From Pseudothermotoga hypogea DSM 11164 = NBRC 106472 (GTDB lineage Bacteria; Thermotogota; Thermotogae; Thermotogales; DSM-5069): a DNA stretch of 64,000 nucleotides. Numbering within the stretch: the first letter of the stretch is position 1; the number at the start of each line of letters is the position of its first letter. The translations under genes and the position numbers were made by a program. The stretch is from contig NZ_CP007141.1 in the NCBI RefSeq assembly GCF_000816145.1, positions 2,046,001-2,110,000 of the forward strand. The letters run 5' to 3'. The notes below the pieces were generated by a model. That model saw only the letters and a program-made list of their open reading frames with translations. It was not told the origin of the DNA and made no database searches. This document shows, piece after piece, positions 46,019 to 57,065 of the stretch.

Positions 46019-47349
46019 TAAATCCCTGGATATGTGACTTTGCGGCGTACGATTTCTGGTTGAAGCCCGTTGGACTGCTGTACGTCGGATCCGTGCTTTT
46101 ACACTACGGATTCGACGTGACCTTAATCGATCTTCTCAACAGGCACGATCCGAAGATCGCTTCCTTTGTTAAGCCCAAACCTGACAAGCAGTACGGCACG
46201 GGGAAATTTCACACCGTTGAAATCTCCAAACCACCGCAACTGTCGTTCGTTCCGAGGAAGTACAAACGTTACGGCGCGCCCGAGGAGTTCTTCATTCATG
46301 AGTTGAAAGGAATCGAAAAGCCCGACGCCTTCTTCGTCACGTCTTCCATGACCTACTGGTGGCCGGGGGTTCGCCAGACGATAGAAGTGATTAAGCGGGT
46401 GTTTCCGAATGCACTTGTGGTTCTCGGTGGCGTGTACGCACGAATCTATCCGGATCATGCGAGACTCCACAGTGGAGCGAACATCGTCTACAGCGCGGAT
46501 CTGTCGCAGCTGAACACTCTGCTTTCTGATCTTTTTGGAGAGAGCTTTGATGATGATCTCAGCGACTGGTTCGAAAGGTTCGATCCTGCCTACGAGCTGT
46601 ACGACAGGCTGGGTTATTTGGTTTTCTTCACGTCGCTTGGGTGTGTGTACAACTGCAGTTACTGTCTGACGCCCAAGCTGTACGGAAAGTGGGTATACCG
46701 GGATCATGAGCGAATATTGAGAATGATTCGAAAATACGTTCACATCTTCAACGTGAAAGACGTCGTGTTCTTCGACGATGCCGCCCTGATAGACAAGGAA
46801 AACCACTTCAAACCTCTATTGAGAAAGCTTATCCGTGCAAATCTCGGTGTCAGGTATCATCTTCCCAACGGCATTCACGCAAGATTGATAGACGAAGAGC
46901 TTGCCTGGTTGCTCAAGCAGGCGAACTTCGTTACGATCAAACTCGGTTACGAAACCTCCGGTCCTCTTCAGAACAAAACGGGTGGCAAGGTCCAAGACGA
47001 AGACATCCTCAGGGCAGCCCAAATGCTCAGGTCCGTCGGTTTCACATCCAGCGAAATCCAGGCGTACATCATGGTGAACATGCCGGGACAAACCGAGCAG
47101 GATGTGATGAACGCCATCGAAACCTGTAGAAAAGCGGGCATATCGATCTCTCTGAACGAGTACACACCGATTCCAAACACGACAGACTGGCTCGAATTGA
47201 CGAGCGCCGGCATGCTGCCAGCCGACGTCGATCCTTTTCTGTTGAACAACACCGTTTTACCTTACTGGTGGAAAGCCGGTATGGATGTTGCGACCGTACA
47301 ACGGCTCAAGGACCTGGCTCACGGAAGAACTTCTACTCTTCGCTCGTGA
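45988..47349 (+). CDS. B12-binding-type radical SAM protein (probable ATT start)
   Basis: 453 residues if begun at ATT 45988. The [4Fe-4S] motif CVYNCSYC is canonical CxxxCxxC, preceded by YLVFFTSLG. The N-terminal region has the cobalamin-domain-like fold (LLYVGSVLLHYGFDVTLIDL; DAFFVTSSMTYWWPGV; ALVVLGGVYARIYPD). The first ATG/GTG/TTG in frame is TTG 46060, but the preceding 24 codons encode KKIVLINPWICDFAAYDFW, the expected first strand of this family. A ribosome site GAGGGGGA sits 7 bases before ATT 45988. The enzyme's substrate is unknown. It is co-transcribed with coaX and converges with a SIS-domain gene. Confidence 0.82.
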   Translation: MLASKKKIVLINPWICDFAAYDFWLKPVGLLYVGSVLLHYGFDVTLIDLLNRHDPKIASFVKPKPDKQYGTGKFHTVEISKPPQLSFVPRKYKRYGAPEEFFIHELKGIEKPDAFFVTSSMTYWWPGVRQTIEVIKRVFPNALVVLGGVYARIYPDHARLHSGANIVYSADLSQLNTLLSDLFGESFDDDLSDWFERFDPAYELYDRLGYLVFFTSLGCVYNCSYCLTPKLYGKWVYRDHERILRMIRKYVHIFNVKDVVFFDDAALIDKENHFKPLLRKLIRANLGVRYHLPNGIHARLIDEELAWLLKQANFVTIKLGYETSGPLQNKTGGKVQDEDILRAAQMLRSVGFTSSEIQAYIMVNMPGQTEQDVMNAIETCRKAGISISLNEYTPIPNTTDWLELTSAGMLPADVDPFLLNNTVLPYWWKAGMDVATVQRLKDLAHGRTSTLRS

Positions 47350-48337
47350 CCTTCGTCGCGATCATACCAACCCCACTCGGGTAACCCCTCTTTTGAGCGA
47401 GCTGGTCCGCGAGCTTCTGGAAAACGACGATGATTGGTATTGCGGCGAGTTCTTCAGGAAGGCCAGACTTCAACTGGATCGTTCTTTTTGAGTCCTCTCG
47501 AACGTTGGTGATCGCCCACACTCTTTCGAGATCCGAAAGATCTTTCAGCATCTTGCCAACAACGCGTTCAGTTCTTCCCTCAAGATGAACAAGCGTCGCA
47601 GTTGCACCACCGATCAACAGCTCCATGGCACCATGACGAAAGCCTCCACCACTGTACCAGGAACTGTTGAGTCTGGCAACTTCTGCAAGCGTGAGCTGTG
47701 CCATGCGCAGGATCGGCACTGAAAAACCTCGTCCGACCAGAACAAGCTGTCCGTTTGCAGCCACACTCTCCACATAGTCTCGGATCTCCAGTTCAAGCGC
47801 ATACTCCAAATGCTCGTCCAAACCTTCGAAGCTCAGAGAACGTCCCGCCCATCGTGATGTGATGAGGAGCAAGGTCAAAATGCTGTTGACGAAAGTCTTG
47901 GTTGAGCCCATGGCGCGTTCCTGCCCGGCGTGTATCAGAAAGACTCTGTCCTGACTCAAGGCTTTCGCAACGGAGCTGGATTGGTTGTTCGTGACGAGGA
48001 TGGATTTTTTCCTGATCTTTGGATACTTTTCGATGAGCTTTCTCAGCTCCACTGTCTCACCAGACTGAGAAACCAACGCGATGGTATCGTACAAATCAAA
48101 ATTCTTTTCATCCCAGTACCACAGCACTTCCGAAAGTTCCTCACACCTACAGTTGAAGCCAGATTCGTTGGCGTACACCGTGGCGTACAATCCTGCGTAG
48201 TACGAAGCTCCCATTCCCAAGATCAAAAGACTGACCGGTTTGAAAAGATCCGCTTTTCTCTTCGTCTCCTCTGCGTGTACGATCAGCTCACGAACGGCCC
48301 TTGGTTGTTCCGAGCAATCCTGTGCAAAAATTGACAT
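47333..48337 (-). CDS. SIS-domain sugar-phosphate isomerase/deaminase-like protein
   Basis: 334 residues with two SIS domains. First: [20 protein letters not shown] and [19 protein letters not shown], with [12 protein letters not shown] and [13 protein letters not shown]. Second: [20 protein letters not shown] and [13 protein letters not shown]. The layout is that of the isomerase half of GlmS or AgaS-type aminosugar-phosphate deaminases, without a glutaminase domain. Likely substrate is an amino-sugar phosphate (inference). Start ATG 48337 with GGGAGG upstream; its 3' end overlaps the convergent radical SAM gene by 17 bases. Confidence 0.85.
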   Translation of the reverse strand: MSIFAQDCSEQPRAVRELIVHAEETKRKADLFKPVSLLILGMGASYYAGLYATVYANESGFNCRCEELSEVLWYWDEKNFDLYDTIALVSQSGETVELRKLIEKYPKIRKKSILVTNNQSSSVAKALSQDRVFLIHAGQERAMGSTKTFVNSILTLLLITSRWAGRSLSFEGLDEHLEYALELEIRDYVESVAANGQLVLVGRGFSVPILRMAQLTLAEVARLNSSWYSGGGFRHGAMELLIGGATATLVHLEGRTERVVGKMLKDLSDLERVWAITNVREDSKRTIQLKSGLPEELAAIPIIVVFQKLADQLAQKRGYPSGVGMIATKVTSEE

Positions 48338-48457
48338 CTACATCGAACCTCCCTTGTTACTATGTCCTACCAATTTATAACACATCACTTCAAAATCAGT
48401 TCAGCAAAAAGGCATACAAGTTGTGTAAAATATATGCGGTTCGAAGGGGTGATGTGT

Positions 48458-50479
48458 ATGCCGAGATTGAGAGTGTACGAACTTGCGAAAAAACTGAACA
48501 TGCCCACAAAAGATCTTCTGCAGGAGCTCGAGGAGCTTGGACTCGATATCAAGAATCATATGAGTTACATAGACGAAGAGACCGTCAAACTCTTGCTCGA
48601 ACTCTTTGAGGAAGAGGAGGACGTAGAAAAGTCCAAACCCGCCGCCAAACCCAAGAAAGAGGAAGAGATTGAAGATGAAGTAAGGGAAGAGGTCCTTGTC
48701 GCGCCGGACGAACTCCAGGTCAACACACTCGCTCTGAAGATAGGAGTTCCATTGAACAAAGTCATTCAGGACATGTTCATGAAAGGCATTGTGCTCAAGC
48801 CAAATCAAAAACTGGACGAGAGAACAGCCAGAGAGATCGCGAAGATGTACGGATACAAGCTGAGGCTGCAACAGGAAACGAAGACGGAGCATGTAGAAGA
48901 GCAGATGAGCAAGCTTCAACAGATCGAGAAATATTTTGAGGAACTCTACACCAAGCATGCGGGCGAGCTGGTGTCAAGGCCTCCGGTCGTTACCGTGATG
49001 GGACACGTGGACCATGGAAAAACGACGTTGCTGGACAAAATACGGAAGACTCGGGTGGCAGAACAAGAAGCTGGTGGCATAACCCAGTCGATAGGCGCAT
49101 ATCAGATCAGCTACAACGGCAAGAAGATCACCTTCATAGACACGCCCGGCCACGAACTGTTCACGGAGATGAGGGCCAGGGGTGCTCAGGCAACAGACAT
49201 CGTAGTACTGGTCGTGGCCGCAGACGATGGTGTGATGCCCCAAACCATTGAGGCGTACAACCATGCGAAGGCTGCGAACGTGCCGGTCATTGTTGCCATA
49301 AACAAGATAGACAAACCCAATGCGAACATCGAAGCGACGAAGCAACAACTGGTGTCGAAGTTGAACCTCATCCCCGAGGATTGGGGTGGTGATACGATCG
49401 TCGTACCCATATCCGCAAGGACGGGGCAGGGTATAGACGAGCTTCTCGAGATGATACTTTTGGTCGCGGAGATGAAAGAGATAAAGTGTTATCCCAAAGG
49501 TCCTGCCAGGTGTGTCGTTATAGAATCGAAGATCGAACGGGGTCTCGGGCCGGTCGCGAACGTGATCGTGAAGGATGGAATCCTGAAAGTCGGCGATTAC
49601 GTTGTCGCAGGACCCATCTACGCAAAAGTCCGGACGTTGATCGACGACAAGGGCAAGCACATAAAATATGCTGAACCATCGCAACCTGTGATGATCGTTG
49701 GTTTCGAAGAATTACCGAATTTGCGATACGCGATCTATGCTGTTGAGGACCTCGAAACTGCCCGAGAGGTGAGCGAGGAGATAAAGGCTCGTATCGAGAA
49801 AGAAAGGCGCTCAAAACGGAGAATGACGCTTGAAGAGCTTTTGAAGATGATGGAAGAGAAGGAGAAGAAAGAACTGAACCTCATTCTGAAGGCTGACACG
49901 TTAGGCTCACTGAGTGCGGCTCAGAGTGCGGTTGAATCTCTGAAATCGGATGAAATAAAAGTTAACGTCGTGCACGCCGGGGTGGGACCCGTGACAGAGA
50001 GTGACATCATGCTCGCTTCCACCTGTGATGGCATTGTGATTGGCTTCAGGGTGAAGGTCGAACCACAGGCGAGAAAAGTGGCCGAAACAGAAGCCATCCA
50101 GGTGAAAACTTACGAGATCATATACGATCTGATCGACAGCCTGAAGCTCTCCTTGGAAGGTATGCTCAAACCACAGATCGTGGAGGAACTCATAGGCCGT
50201 GGCGAGATCAAGAAGGTCTTCGACATAAAGAAAGTTGGCAAAGTCGCAGGAGTACAGTTACTGGAAGGTAAAGCGACCCGCGACAGCAAAGTCAAAGTGT
50301 ACAGAAACGGTATGCTGTTGTTCACAGACGAAATAGAGACCCTCAAACACTTCAAAGAGGACGTCAGCCAAGTAGAAGCACCGCAAGAGTGCGGTATAAA
50401 GTTCAAAAGCAGAGCAGATTTCCAACAGGGCGATGAACTGGAATTCTACCAGCTCAAGGAGATCAAGAGGGTGCTTTGA
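48458..50479 (+). CDS. infB: Translation initiation factor IF-2
   Basis: 673 residues, a compact IF-2. IF2_N segment [20 protein letters not shown], an acidic/basic linker, a second N-domain ([20 protein letters not shown]), then the GTPase domain: [26 protein letters not shown] (switch), [15 protein letters not shown] and NKIDKPN. Domains II to IV follow, with [18 protein letters not shown] and [13 protein letters not shown]. It brings initiator tRNA to the 30S subunit. ATG 48458 has AAGGGG 8 bases upstream; the open frame to 48362 is leader. It is not next to nusA/rbfA as in many genomes. Confidence 0.97.
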   Translation: MPRLRVYELAKKLNMPTKDLLQELEELGLDIKNHMSYIDEETVKLLLELFEEEEDVEKSKPAAKPKKEEEIEDEVREEVLVAPDELQVNTLALKIGVPLNKVIQDMFMKGIVLKPNQKLDERTAREIAKMYGYKLRLQQETKTEHVEEQMSKLQQIEKYFEELYTKHAGELVSRPPVVTVMGHVDHGKTTLLDKIRKTRVAEQEAGGITQSIGAYQISYNGKKITFIDTPGHELFTEMRARGAQATDIVVLVVAADDGVMPQTIEAYNHAKAANVPVIVAINKIDKPNANIEATKQQLVSKLNLIPEDWGGDTIVVPISARTGQGIDELLEMILLVAEMKEIKCYPKGPARCVVIESKIERGLGPVANVIVKDGILKVGDYVVAGPIYAKVRTLIDDKGKHIKYAEPSQPVMIVGFEELPNLRYAIYAVEDLETAREVSEEIKARIEKERRSKRRMTLEELLKMMEEKEKKELNLILKADTLGSLSAAQSAVESLKSDEIKVNVVHAGVGPVTESDIMLASTCDGIVIGFRVKVEPQARKVAETEAIQVKTYEIIYDLIDSLKLSLEGMLKPQIVEELIGRGEIKKVFDIKKVGKVAGVQLLEGKATRDSKVKVYRNGMLLFTDEIETLKHFKEDVSQVEAPQECGIKFKSRADFQQGDELEFYQLKEIKRVL

Positions 50480-50888
50480 TATCTGTCGCTGAGTCTTTTC
50501 CAGCGCACTTTTCGCAGACTCCATAGACAACGAGTTCCGTTCGCTTCACCTGTCCCAGAATTTGGAACGAGACTTCGTAACTTATGTCGTAGACGCTCCC
50601 ACACACTTCGCAGACGAAGTGCCCGTGGTCAGAGGTGTCGATATCGTAAATGGCGCCAGTCTCAATGATGGGAATCTTTCTGACCTGTCCCATCTGTTCG
50701 AGCACACGAACGGTGTTGTATATCGTTGTGAAAGAGACGCTCCCGACCTTGCGCAACACATGTTCGTATATCTGCTGTGCGGTGGGATGAGTTCTGTGTG
50801 TCTGAAGAAACCTTATGATCTCAACCCTCTGCGGCGTGACCTTTAGACCTTTGGATCTGAGCATATCAGCAATTTGACTTGTTGTCAT
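50463..50888 (-). CDS. Fur-family transcriptional regulator
   Basis: 141 residues. Winged-helix half with [27 protein letters not shown] and [19 protein letters not shown]; metal/dimer half with [11 protein letters not shown] and YGVCEKCAG, two CxxC pairs for structural zinc. Whether it is Fur, PerR or Zur cannot be decided; the regulatory site includes DTSDHGHF. Start ATG 50888 has GGAGGTTGACGG upstream. Its 3' end overlaps infB by 17 bases in convergent orientation and it diverges from the Ogg2-type gene. Confidence 0.93.
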   Translation of the reverse strand: MTTSQIADMLRSKGLKVTPQRVEIIRFLQTHRTHPTAQQIYEHVLRKVGSVSFTTIYNTVRVLEQMGQVRKIPIIETGAIYDIDTSDHGHFVCEVCGSVYDISYEVSFQILGQVKRTELVVYGVCEKCAGKDSATDIKAPS

Positions 50889-50906
50889 CCGTCAACCTCC
50901 TACAAA

Positions 50907-50912
50907 ATTATA
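50907..50912 (-). promoter_or_regulatory. -10 element for the Fur-family gene
   Basis: The minus strand reads TGTTATAAT, a perfect extended -10 (TGnTATAAT) with TATAAT at 50907-50912, 19 bases before the start codon. No good -35 is seen, as expected for an extended -10. Confidence 0.6.
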
Positions 50913-50936
50913 ACACTTTCACCAACTTTTTGCATG

Positions 50937-50942
50937 TATAAT
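50937..50942 (+). promoter_or_regulatory. -10 element for the Ogg2-gltX-cysS-glyA train
   Basis: TATAAT at 50937-50942, 18 bases upstream of GTG 50960, with GGAGGTG in between. The -35 is weak. It faces the Fur-gene promoter with only about 25 bases between the two -10 boxes, so a regulator bound here could affect both. Confidence 0.55.
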
Positions 50943-50959
50943 CTAACCGGAGGTGCTCT

Positions 50960-51586
50960 GTGATTAGGTTGGCCCAGGCCGTTGAAAGTATCAGGCAAGA
51001 GGCGGCACCGCTCGTTGAAGAACGCTTCAGGCAGTTCAAAGAGCTCGGCGAGAATGGAACCAATGAAGAACTGTACAGCGAGCTGTGCTTCTGCATACTC
51101 ACGGCGAACTGGAGCGCCAGAGGTGGCATGGAGGCGCAACAGTTGATCGGCGTCGATGGCTTCATGAAGATGAGTGAGGAAGAACTGACCGAGTCGTTGG
51201 TGCGTTTGCACCATCGTTACCCGAAGGCCCGTGCTTCGTACATAGTCAAAAACAGATGGGTTGTGTATCGTTTGAAAACTCTGCTCTCGTTACCTCCAAC
51301 CGACGCGCGAGAATGGTTGGTGAAGAACGTGCTCGGCATCGGTTACAAGGAGGCAAGTCATTTTTTGAGGAACGTCGGTGTTGAGGATCTTGCGATACTG
51401 GACAGACACGTACTCTCTCTGATGAGAAACTATGGTTTAATCGATTCGATACCGCAATCACTCACGAAACAGAGATATCTGAGTCTGGAAGCCTTGCTGA
51501 AAGAAGAAGCTCGATACTTCGGAGAACCACCGGGAAAGTTCGATCTGTACCTTTGGTACTTCGTCAAGAAGACCGTTGAAAAATAG
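50960..51586 (+). CDS. N-glycosylase/DNA lyase, Ogg2 type
   Basis: 208 residues. The helix-hairpin-helix-Gly/Pro-Asp region is clear: LVKNVLGIGYKEASHFLRNV with the catalytic lysine and LAILDRHVLSLMRNYG with the catalytic aspartate. The N-terminal helix block (YSELCFCILTANWSARGG) matches the 8-oxoguanine DNA glycosylases known from archaea and Thermotoga. It removes oxidised guanine and nicks the strand. GTG 50960 follows GGAGGTG. It starts the train with gltX, cysS and glyA. Confidence 0.9.
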   Translation: MIRLAQAVESIRQEAAPLVEERFRQFKELGENGTNEELYSELCFCILTANWSARGGMEAQQLIGVDGFMKMSEEELTESLVRLHHRYPKARASYIVKNRWVVYRLKTLLSLPPTDAREWLVKNVLGIGYKEASHFLRNVGVEDLAILDRHVLSLMRNYGLIDSIPQSLTKQRYLSLEALLKEEARYFGEPPGKFDLYLWYFVKKTVEK

Positions 51587-51598
51587 GAGGAAAGATCG

Positions 51599-53017
51599 AT
51601 GGTGAGAGTCAGATTCGCACCGAGTCCCACAGGCTTTCTGCACGTTGGAGGGGCAAGAACGGCCCTGTTCAACCATCTGTTTGCAAGGCATTTCAACGGC
51701 ACCTTCGTTCTGAGGATCGAGGACACGGACATAGCGCGCTCAGAACGAATCTTCGAGGAAAAATTGATGGACTCGCTTCGCTGGTTGAAAATTCAGTGGG
51801 ACGAAGGACCAGACATTGGAGGACCTTTCGGTCCTTACAGACAGAGCGAAAGGCTCCACATATACAGAGAGTACGCCGAAAAACTGGTGAAAGAGAACAA
51901 AGCGTACAGGGTCTATGCGTACCCCGAAGAGATCGAACAGCTCAGGAAAGAGTTGCTGAGCAAAAACTTGCCACCACACTACACTCGCGAGATGTTCGAT
52001 CGGTTTGCCACAAGAGAGAGGATCAGAGAATACGAAGAAAAAGGTTTGGAACCGGCCATCTATTTCTCGATGCCGAGGAAAACGATCGTTCACAACGATT
52101 TGATAAAGGGTCAAGTCGTGTTCACCGAAGGCTCCGTCGGAGATTTTGCTCTCCTAAGAAGCAATGGCATGCCAACGTACAATTTCGCATGCGTAGTCGA
52201 TGATATGCTCATGAAGATCACACACGTGATAAGAGGGGACGATCATTTACCAAACACGGTCAAACAGCTCGCGATTTACGAGGCCTTCGGTGTTGAGCCT
52301 CCACAGATAGGTCACGTGTCGATGATCCTCGGCCCAGACGGTAAGAAGCTCAGCAAACGTCACGGTGCCACATCTGTAGAAGAGTTCAGGGCCAGAGGAT
52401 ATTTACCGGAAGCGGTGGTGAATTATCTGGCTCTGCTCGGCTGGTCGCCACCTGACGCTCAGGAGATCATGTCGATGGAGGAGATGATCGAGAAGTTCTC
52501 CATAGACCGTGTGAGCAAGAATCCTGCCATATTCGATCCCGGAAAGCTCAGATGGATGAACGGATACTACATAAGGAAGGCGGACGCCAGAAGGATCGTG
52601 GAATTACTCATCCCATACATAGAATTGAGGGGATGGTCCTGCACGAGCAAAGAATGGCTCGAGAACGTATTTTTGTGTGTCAGGGATCGCATGCACACAC
52701 TCGAAGAATTCACGGACCTTGCGGACTTTTTCTTCGTCAGACCTGAGGTTACGTTACAGGCCGATGAAGCGATCCGAGGAGGCTTGCTTGAGTGTGCAAC
52801 GAGGCTCGAACAGGCGGTTGAACTGACCAAAGAAGGATTGGTCAACGTGTTCCGTGAAGTGATTAAAGGTTTGAAACTGAATGCAAAAGAGTTTTATATG
52901 AGCTTGAGGAAAGCCTTGACGGGAAAGAGCGAGGGGCCTGAATTGATAGATATCGTGACGCTGCTTGGGCCAACCGAAACGGTGGCGAGGATCAAAAAGG
53001 CACTGGGGGTAGGATGA
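51599..53017 (+). CDS. gltX: Glutamyl-tRNA synthetase
   Basis: 472 residues, class I synthetase. HIGH-type motif in [18 protein letters not shown], the VLRIEDTD block, and the KMSKS-type motif [16 protein letters not shown]. The C-terminal anticodon-binding region is helical. Many Thermotogales have two GltX; whether this one charges tRNA-Gln as well cannot be read here. ATG or GTG near 51599 follows GGAGGAAAG. The stop overlaps the cysS start region (ATGATG). Confidence 0.95.
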   Translation: MVRVRFAPSPTGFLHVGGARTALFNHLFARHFNGTFVLRIEDTDIARSERIFEEKLMDSLRWLKIQWDEGPDIGGPFGPYRQSERLHIYREYAEKLVKENKAYRVYAYPEEIEQLRKELLSKNLPPHYTREMFDRFATRERIREYEEKGLEPAIYFSMPRKTIVHNDLIKGQVVFTEGSVGDFALLRSNGMPTYNFACVVDDMLMKITHVIRGDDHLPNTVKQLAIYEAFGVEPPQIGHVSMILGPDGKKLSKRHGATSVEEFRARGYLPEAVVNYLALLGWSPPDAQEIMSMEEMIEKFSIDRVSKNPAIFDPGKLRWMNGYYIRKADARRIVELLIPYIELRGWSCTSKEWLENVFLCVRDRMHTLEEFTDLADFFFVRPEVTLQADEAIRGGLLECATRLEQAVELTKEGLVNVFREVIKGLKLNAKEFYMSLRKALTGKSEGPELIDIVTLLGPTETVARIKKALGVG

Positions 53018-54411
53018 TGTTTCTGAAAAACACACTTACGGGGCGGCTCGAGAAGTTCGAACCTCTCGAACCCAACGTCGTGCGAATGTACGTGTGTGGT
53101 CCGACGGTGTACGGACTCATACATGTGGGCAACGCGAGGCCCATGATCGTCTTCGATGCCCTCAGGAGGTATTTCGAGTACAGGAACTATCGCGTGATAA
53201 TGGTTCAGAACTTCACGGACATCGATGACAAGATCATAAACCGTGCCAACGAATGGGGAGTCGACTTTGAGGAAGTTGCAGAGACCTTCATTCAAGAGTA
53301 CTGGAGGGACGCGAGCGCGCTTGGCATCAGAGCGGCGAATTTCACTCCAAAGACGTCGGACTTCGTGCCTGAGATCATCGACGCCATAGAGCAGTTGATA
53401 AGAAAAGGACACGCGTACGTCGTGGATGGCGATGTGTACTTCGATGTGAAGAGCTTTCCAAAGTACGGAGAGCTTTCACACAGGAGTTTGGATGAGATGA
53501 TCGCTGGTGCGAGGGTCGAAGTGAGTGAAAAGAAGAGATTCGCACTGGATTTCGCGTTGTGGAAGGCGGCCAAACCCAAGGAACCTGCCTGGAACAGTCC
53601 ATGGGGAAAGGGAAGACCGGGTTGGCACATCGAGTGTACCATCATGTCCACGAAACTTCTCGGTTCCACACTCGATATCCACGCTGGAGGAGAGGATCTC
53701 ATCTTTCCTCATCATGAAAACGAGAAAGCACAGAGTGAAGCATTGACAGGAAAACCATTCGTGAGATACTGGCTCCACAACGCTCTGGTGCGTATTTCAG
53801 GTGACAAGATGAGCAAATCCTTAGGCAACATATTCGTGCTCAGAGAAGCCTTGAAGAAGTTCGGCGCCGATGGCTTGAAGCTTTATTTTTTGTCCAAGCA
53901 TTACAGGAGTCCCATCGATTTCTCCATAGAGTCGCTCGAGGCGAACGCGAAGGCGGCCAGGAGGGTTCTCGAAACTTTCAAGCGCTTCGAATCGAAATTC
54001 TCCTTAATCCCCGTACCAAAGAACGAGCCCTGGATGAACGAGCAAAGACAGAAATTCATCGAAGCGTTGGACAACGATTTCAACACGCCTGAAGCGATCG
54101 CACAGATCTTCGAACTCGTAGGATTTCTGAACAGATTCATGGACGAAAGCAACGAAGAAGGTGCGCTGAGGGCATACCACTTGCTCCGAAGAGAGTTTTG
54201 TCCGGTACTGGGACTGTTCGAAGCAGGAACACGGTCCGAAGAGACAGATGTCGATCCGCTGTTGCGTCTGATCCTTGACGTGCGAAAAGAGTTGAGGGAA
54301 AGAAAATTGTACGATCTCGCCGACTCGATCAGAAACAGGTTGAAGTCACTCGGAATCGAGGTGCGCGATACACGCGAAGGCTCCACGTATTCTTTCCACG
54401 GGGAGGTATGA
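53014..54411 (+). CDS. cysS: Cysteinyl-tRNA synthetase
   Basis: 465 residues. Zinc and HIGH region [70 protein letters not shown] and the KMSKS motif [11 protein letters not shown]. All catalytic and zinc ligands are present. Start ATG 53014 overlaps the gltX stop; ATG 53017 is an equal choice. Confidence 0.96.
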   Translation: MMFLKNTLTGRLEKFEPLEPNVVRMYVCGPTVYGLIHVGNARPMIVFDALRRYFEYRNYRVIMVQNFTDIDDKIINRANEWGVDFEEVAETFIQEYWRDASALGIRAANFTPKTSDFVPEIIDAIEQLIRKGHAYVVDGDVYFDVKSFPKYGELSHRSLDEMIAGARVEVSEKKRFALDFALWKAAKPKEPAWNSPWGKGRPGWHIECTIMSTKLLGSTLDIHAGGEDLIFPHHENEKAQSEALTGKPFVRYWLHNALVRISGDKMSKSLGNIFVLREALKKFGADGLKLYFLSKHYRSPIDFSIESLEANAKAARRVLETFKRFESKFSLIPVPKNEPWMNEQRQKFIEALDNDFNTPEAIAQIFELVGFLNRFMDESNEEGALRAYHLLRREFCPVLGLFEAGTRSEETDVDPLLRLILDVRKELRERKLYDLADSIRNRLKSLGIEVRDTREGSTYSFHGEV

Positions 54412-54414
54412 GTG

Positions 54415-55689
54415 ATGTGGGAACACGTGAAGCTCGTGGATCCAGAAGTGTACGAAGTGATCGTGAACGAACTGAAGAGACAGGAATACGGGCTCGAGCT
54501 GATCGCCTCGGAGAACTTCGTTTCTCCTGCGGTCATGGAGGCCATGGGCAGCGTTCTGACCAACAAGTACGCAGAAGGTTATCCAGGCAAACGTTACTAC
54601 GGCGGTTGCGAATGGGTCGATAAGGCAGAGGAACTTGCCAGAGAAAGGGTCAAACAACTCTTCAAGGTGAAGTACGCCAACGTTCAGCCGCATTCCGGCT
54701 CGCAGGCGAACATGGCTGCATATCTGGCCGTCGCCGAACCGGGGGATGTGCTCATGGGCATGAGCCTCTCCCACGGTGGACACTTAACCCACGGGGCAAA
54801 CGTCAATTTTTCAGGAAAACTTTTCAAAGTGGTCCAGTACGGCGTGGATCCAGAGACCGAGATAATAGACTACGACGCAGTGAGAAAGCTGGCTCTCGAA
54901 CACAAACCCAAGATCATCGTGGCCGGAGGAAGTGCTTATTCACGGATAATAGACTTCAAAAAGTTCCGAGAGATCGCCGACGAGGTCGGCGCGTATCTGA
55001 TCGTGGACATGGCGCACTTCGCAGGTTTGGTCGCCGCGGGCCTGTACCCGAATCCTGCGGACTACGCACACATAGTGACCTCGACAACACACAAGACGCT
55101 CAGAGGACCCAGAGGGGGCCTCATACTGACGAACGATCCAGAGCTGTACAAACAGATAAACAAGTGGGTCTTCCCCGGCACTCAGGGTGGTCCGCTCATG
55201 CATGTGATTGCGGCGAAGGCCGTGTGCTTCAAAGAAGCGCTGAGCCCGGGGTTCGTGGAGTATCAGAAGCAGATCGTGGCGAACGCGAAGGCGCTCGCTG
55301 AAGAATTGTCCAGAATGGGTCTGAGAATCGTGTCGGGTGGAACGGACACGCATCTGATGTTGGTCGACTTGACCCCACTGAACGTGACCGGAAAGGCGGC
55401 AGAAAAAGCGCTCGAAAAATGCGGAATTACTGTGAACAAGAACACGATTCCAAACGAGACGCGTTCTCCTTTTGTGGCCAGCGGCATACGTGTTGGCACA
55501 CCGGCAGTCACGACAAGAGGTATGACCGAAGCGGAGATGAAGCAAATAGCACGACTCATATACAGAGTTCTGGCGAGCATCACGGACGAAGAAGGTACAA
55601 TACCAGATCATGTGCAGAGCGAAGTTCAGATGGAGGTCAAACAGTTGTGTGAGAGATTTCCCCTGTATGTGAACAAGATAAACTTTTAA
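54415..55689 (+). CDS. glyA: Serine hydroxymethyltransferase GlyA
   Basis: 424 residues. [54 protein letters not shown], the PLP lysine in [13 protein letters not shown] and [16 protein letters not shown]. It converts serine and tetrahydrofolate to glycine and methylene-tetrahydrofolate. ATG 54415 has GGGAGG 8 bases upstream and follows cysS by 3 bases. It is the last gene before a terminator. Confidence 0.97.
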   Translation: MWEHVKLVDPEVYEVIVNELKRQEYGLELIASENFVSPAVMEAMGSVLTNKYAEGYPGKRYYGGCEWVDKAEELARERVKQLFKVKYANVQPHSGSQANMAAYLAVAEPGDVLMGMSLSHGGHLTHGANVNFSGKLFKVVQYGVDPETEIIDYDAVRKLALEHKPKIIVAGGSAYSRIIDFKKFREIADEVGAYLIVDMAHFAGLVAAGLYPNPADYAHIVTSTTHKTLRGPRGGLILTNDPELYKQINKWVFPGTQGGPLMHVIAAKAVCFKEALSPGFVEYQKQIVANAKALAEELSRMGLRIVSGGTDTHLMLVDLTPLNVTGKAAEKALEKCGITVNKNTIPNETRSPFVASGIRVGTPAVTTRGMTEAEMKQIARLIYRVLASITDEEGTIPDHVQSEVQMEVKQLCERFPLYVNKINF

Positions 55690-55703
55690 GCAACCTTCGA
55701 AAA

Positions 55704-55725
55704 GAGGCCCCATTCCTGGGGCCTC
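55704..55725. terminator. Bidirectional terminator between glyA and hisS
   Basis: GAGGCCCC (55704-55711) and GGGGCCTC (55718-55725) form a perfect 8-bp stem with a 6-base loop. On the minus strand TTTTCG follows, a fair U-tract for hisS; on the plus strand GCATTCTT follows, weaker for glyA. The remaining intergenic bases to 55777 show nothing else. Confidence 0.8.
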
Positions 55726-55777
55726 GCATTCTTATCCAGCTTTATCGCCGTGTTCAATTCTGTCTGCGAGATTTCTC

Positions 55778-57043
55778 TCACGAACGAGAGCTGAAGAGTT
55801 CCAGAACGTAATCCACCACCACGTCGAGACTGACCTCTACTTGTGTGAAGCTTTCGAGTAACTTGACGTGAGCGACCGAGCGCGAAAGCTCTTCATCGCC
55901 GAGGATAATGACCACCTTCGCTCCGATTTTGTTTGCATGCTTCAACTGCGCCGTGAGTTTTCTGTCGTTCACCTCGTTGATGACGGGTACTCCTTTCTTC
56001 CTCAACTCCTCAGCTATCTTGAAAGCCTCGATCGACGCTTTGAGCCCAAGGCTGGCAACGTACGCGAAACACCTTTCCCTACGTGGAACATTTGTTCCCT
56101 GACTCTTGAGTGTCAAGACGAGCCTTTCTATTCCACTGGCGAAACCGAGCGCCGGTATAGCCTGACCTCCGAGCTCTGAGAACAGACCGTCGTACCTGCC
56201 GCCCGCGAGGATCGTGTTCTGCGCTCCCAGTTCCCTGTGTCTTATCTCGAACACGGTTCTCGTGTAGTAATCCAACCCCCTCACGAGTGTGCCGTCTTCG
56301 ACAAAATCGAAATGCAGTTCCGTGAGCTTCTGTTTCAGCTCCTCGTAATGCGATCGACACTCGTCGCAGAGGAACTCGAAAGACTTGGGGGCCTTTTCAG
56401 CGAGATGTGCGTCGATTTTACAGTCTAAGAGTCTGAGAACGTTCGTGTTCAAGCGCCTCTCGCAATCATCACACAGTAGATCCACGTGCGATTCGTAGTA
56501 CTCCTTCAACTTCTGTTTGTAGATCGGCCTGCACTTTGGACAGCCTATGGAGTTGAGATGCACCATGTAATCACGAACACCTATCCTGTCGAGAAAGTGC
56601 TTGGCTATCAACAGTACCTCGACGTCCGCCGATGCGTGTGCGGAACCTATGAGTTCGACGCCAAACTGATGGAACTGTCTGAGGCGTCCTGCCTGAGGTC
56701 TTTCGTATCGGAACATGGGTCCTATGTAGAAGAACCTCTGAGGTAAACCTTCGTTGATCATGGAATTCTCTATGAACGCGCGCACCGTAGGTGCTGTACC
56801 CTCGGGTCTAAGCGTGATGCTCCGACCTCCTTTGTCCGTGAAGGTGTACATTTCTTTCTGCACAATGTCCGTCTCCTCACCCACACTCCTCACGAACAGC
56901 TCCGTGGGTTCTATGATCGGTGTTCTGATCTCTTCGTAACCGTAAAGATTCGCAACAGTGCGCGCGTTTTCTTCAATGAAGTACCAATAATTCACTTCAT
57001 CGCCATAGATATCCTGCGTTCCCTTGATCCGTTCGTACTTCAA
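55778..57043 (-). CDS. hisS: Histidyl-tRNA synthetase
   Basis: 421 residues, class II synthetase. N-terminal KYERIKGTQDIYGDE, motif 2 region RYERPQAGRLRQFHQFGVE, the histidine-A motif LDYYTRTVFEI and the C-terminal anticodon domain with NKIGAKVVIILGDEEL. A CPKC ... CDDC cysteine set lies in the insertion domain and may bind zinc. The start TTG 57043 follows GGAGGGAG; no ATG/GTG fits the conserved N-terminus. Confidence 0.95.
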   Translation of the reverse strand: MKYERIKGTQDIYGDEVNYWYFIEENARTVANLYGYEEIRTPIIEPTELFVRSVGEETDIVQKEMYTFTDKGGRSITLRPEGTAPTVRAFIENSMINEGLPQRFFYIGPMFRYERPQAGRLRQFHQFGVELIGSAHASADVEVLLIAKHFLDRIGVRDYMVHLNSIGCPKCRPIYKQKLKEYYESHVDLLCDDCERRLNTNVLRLLDCKIDAHLAEKAPKSFEFLCDECRSHYEELKQKLTELHFDFVEDGTLVRGLDYYTRTVFEIRHRELGAQNTILAGGRYDGLFSELGGQAIPALGFASGIERLVLTLKSQGTNVPRRERCFAYVASLGLKASIEAFKIAEELRKKGVPVINEVNDRKLTAQLKHANKIGAKVVIILGDEELSRSVAHVKLLESFTQVEVSLDVVVDYVLELFSSRS

Positions 57044-57065
57044 ACCCTGCTCCCTCCTCCGTTCA

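Noticed and set aside
48338-48457. Promoters for infB and the SIS gene in their 120-base divergent gap
   Set aside because: TAAAAT (48426-48431) and a minus-strand TATAAA are visible, but -35 matches are poor; no confident call.
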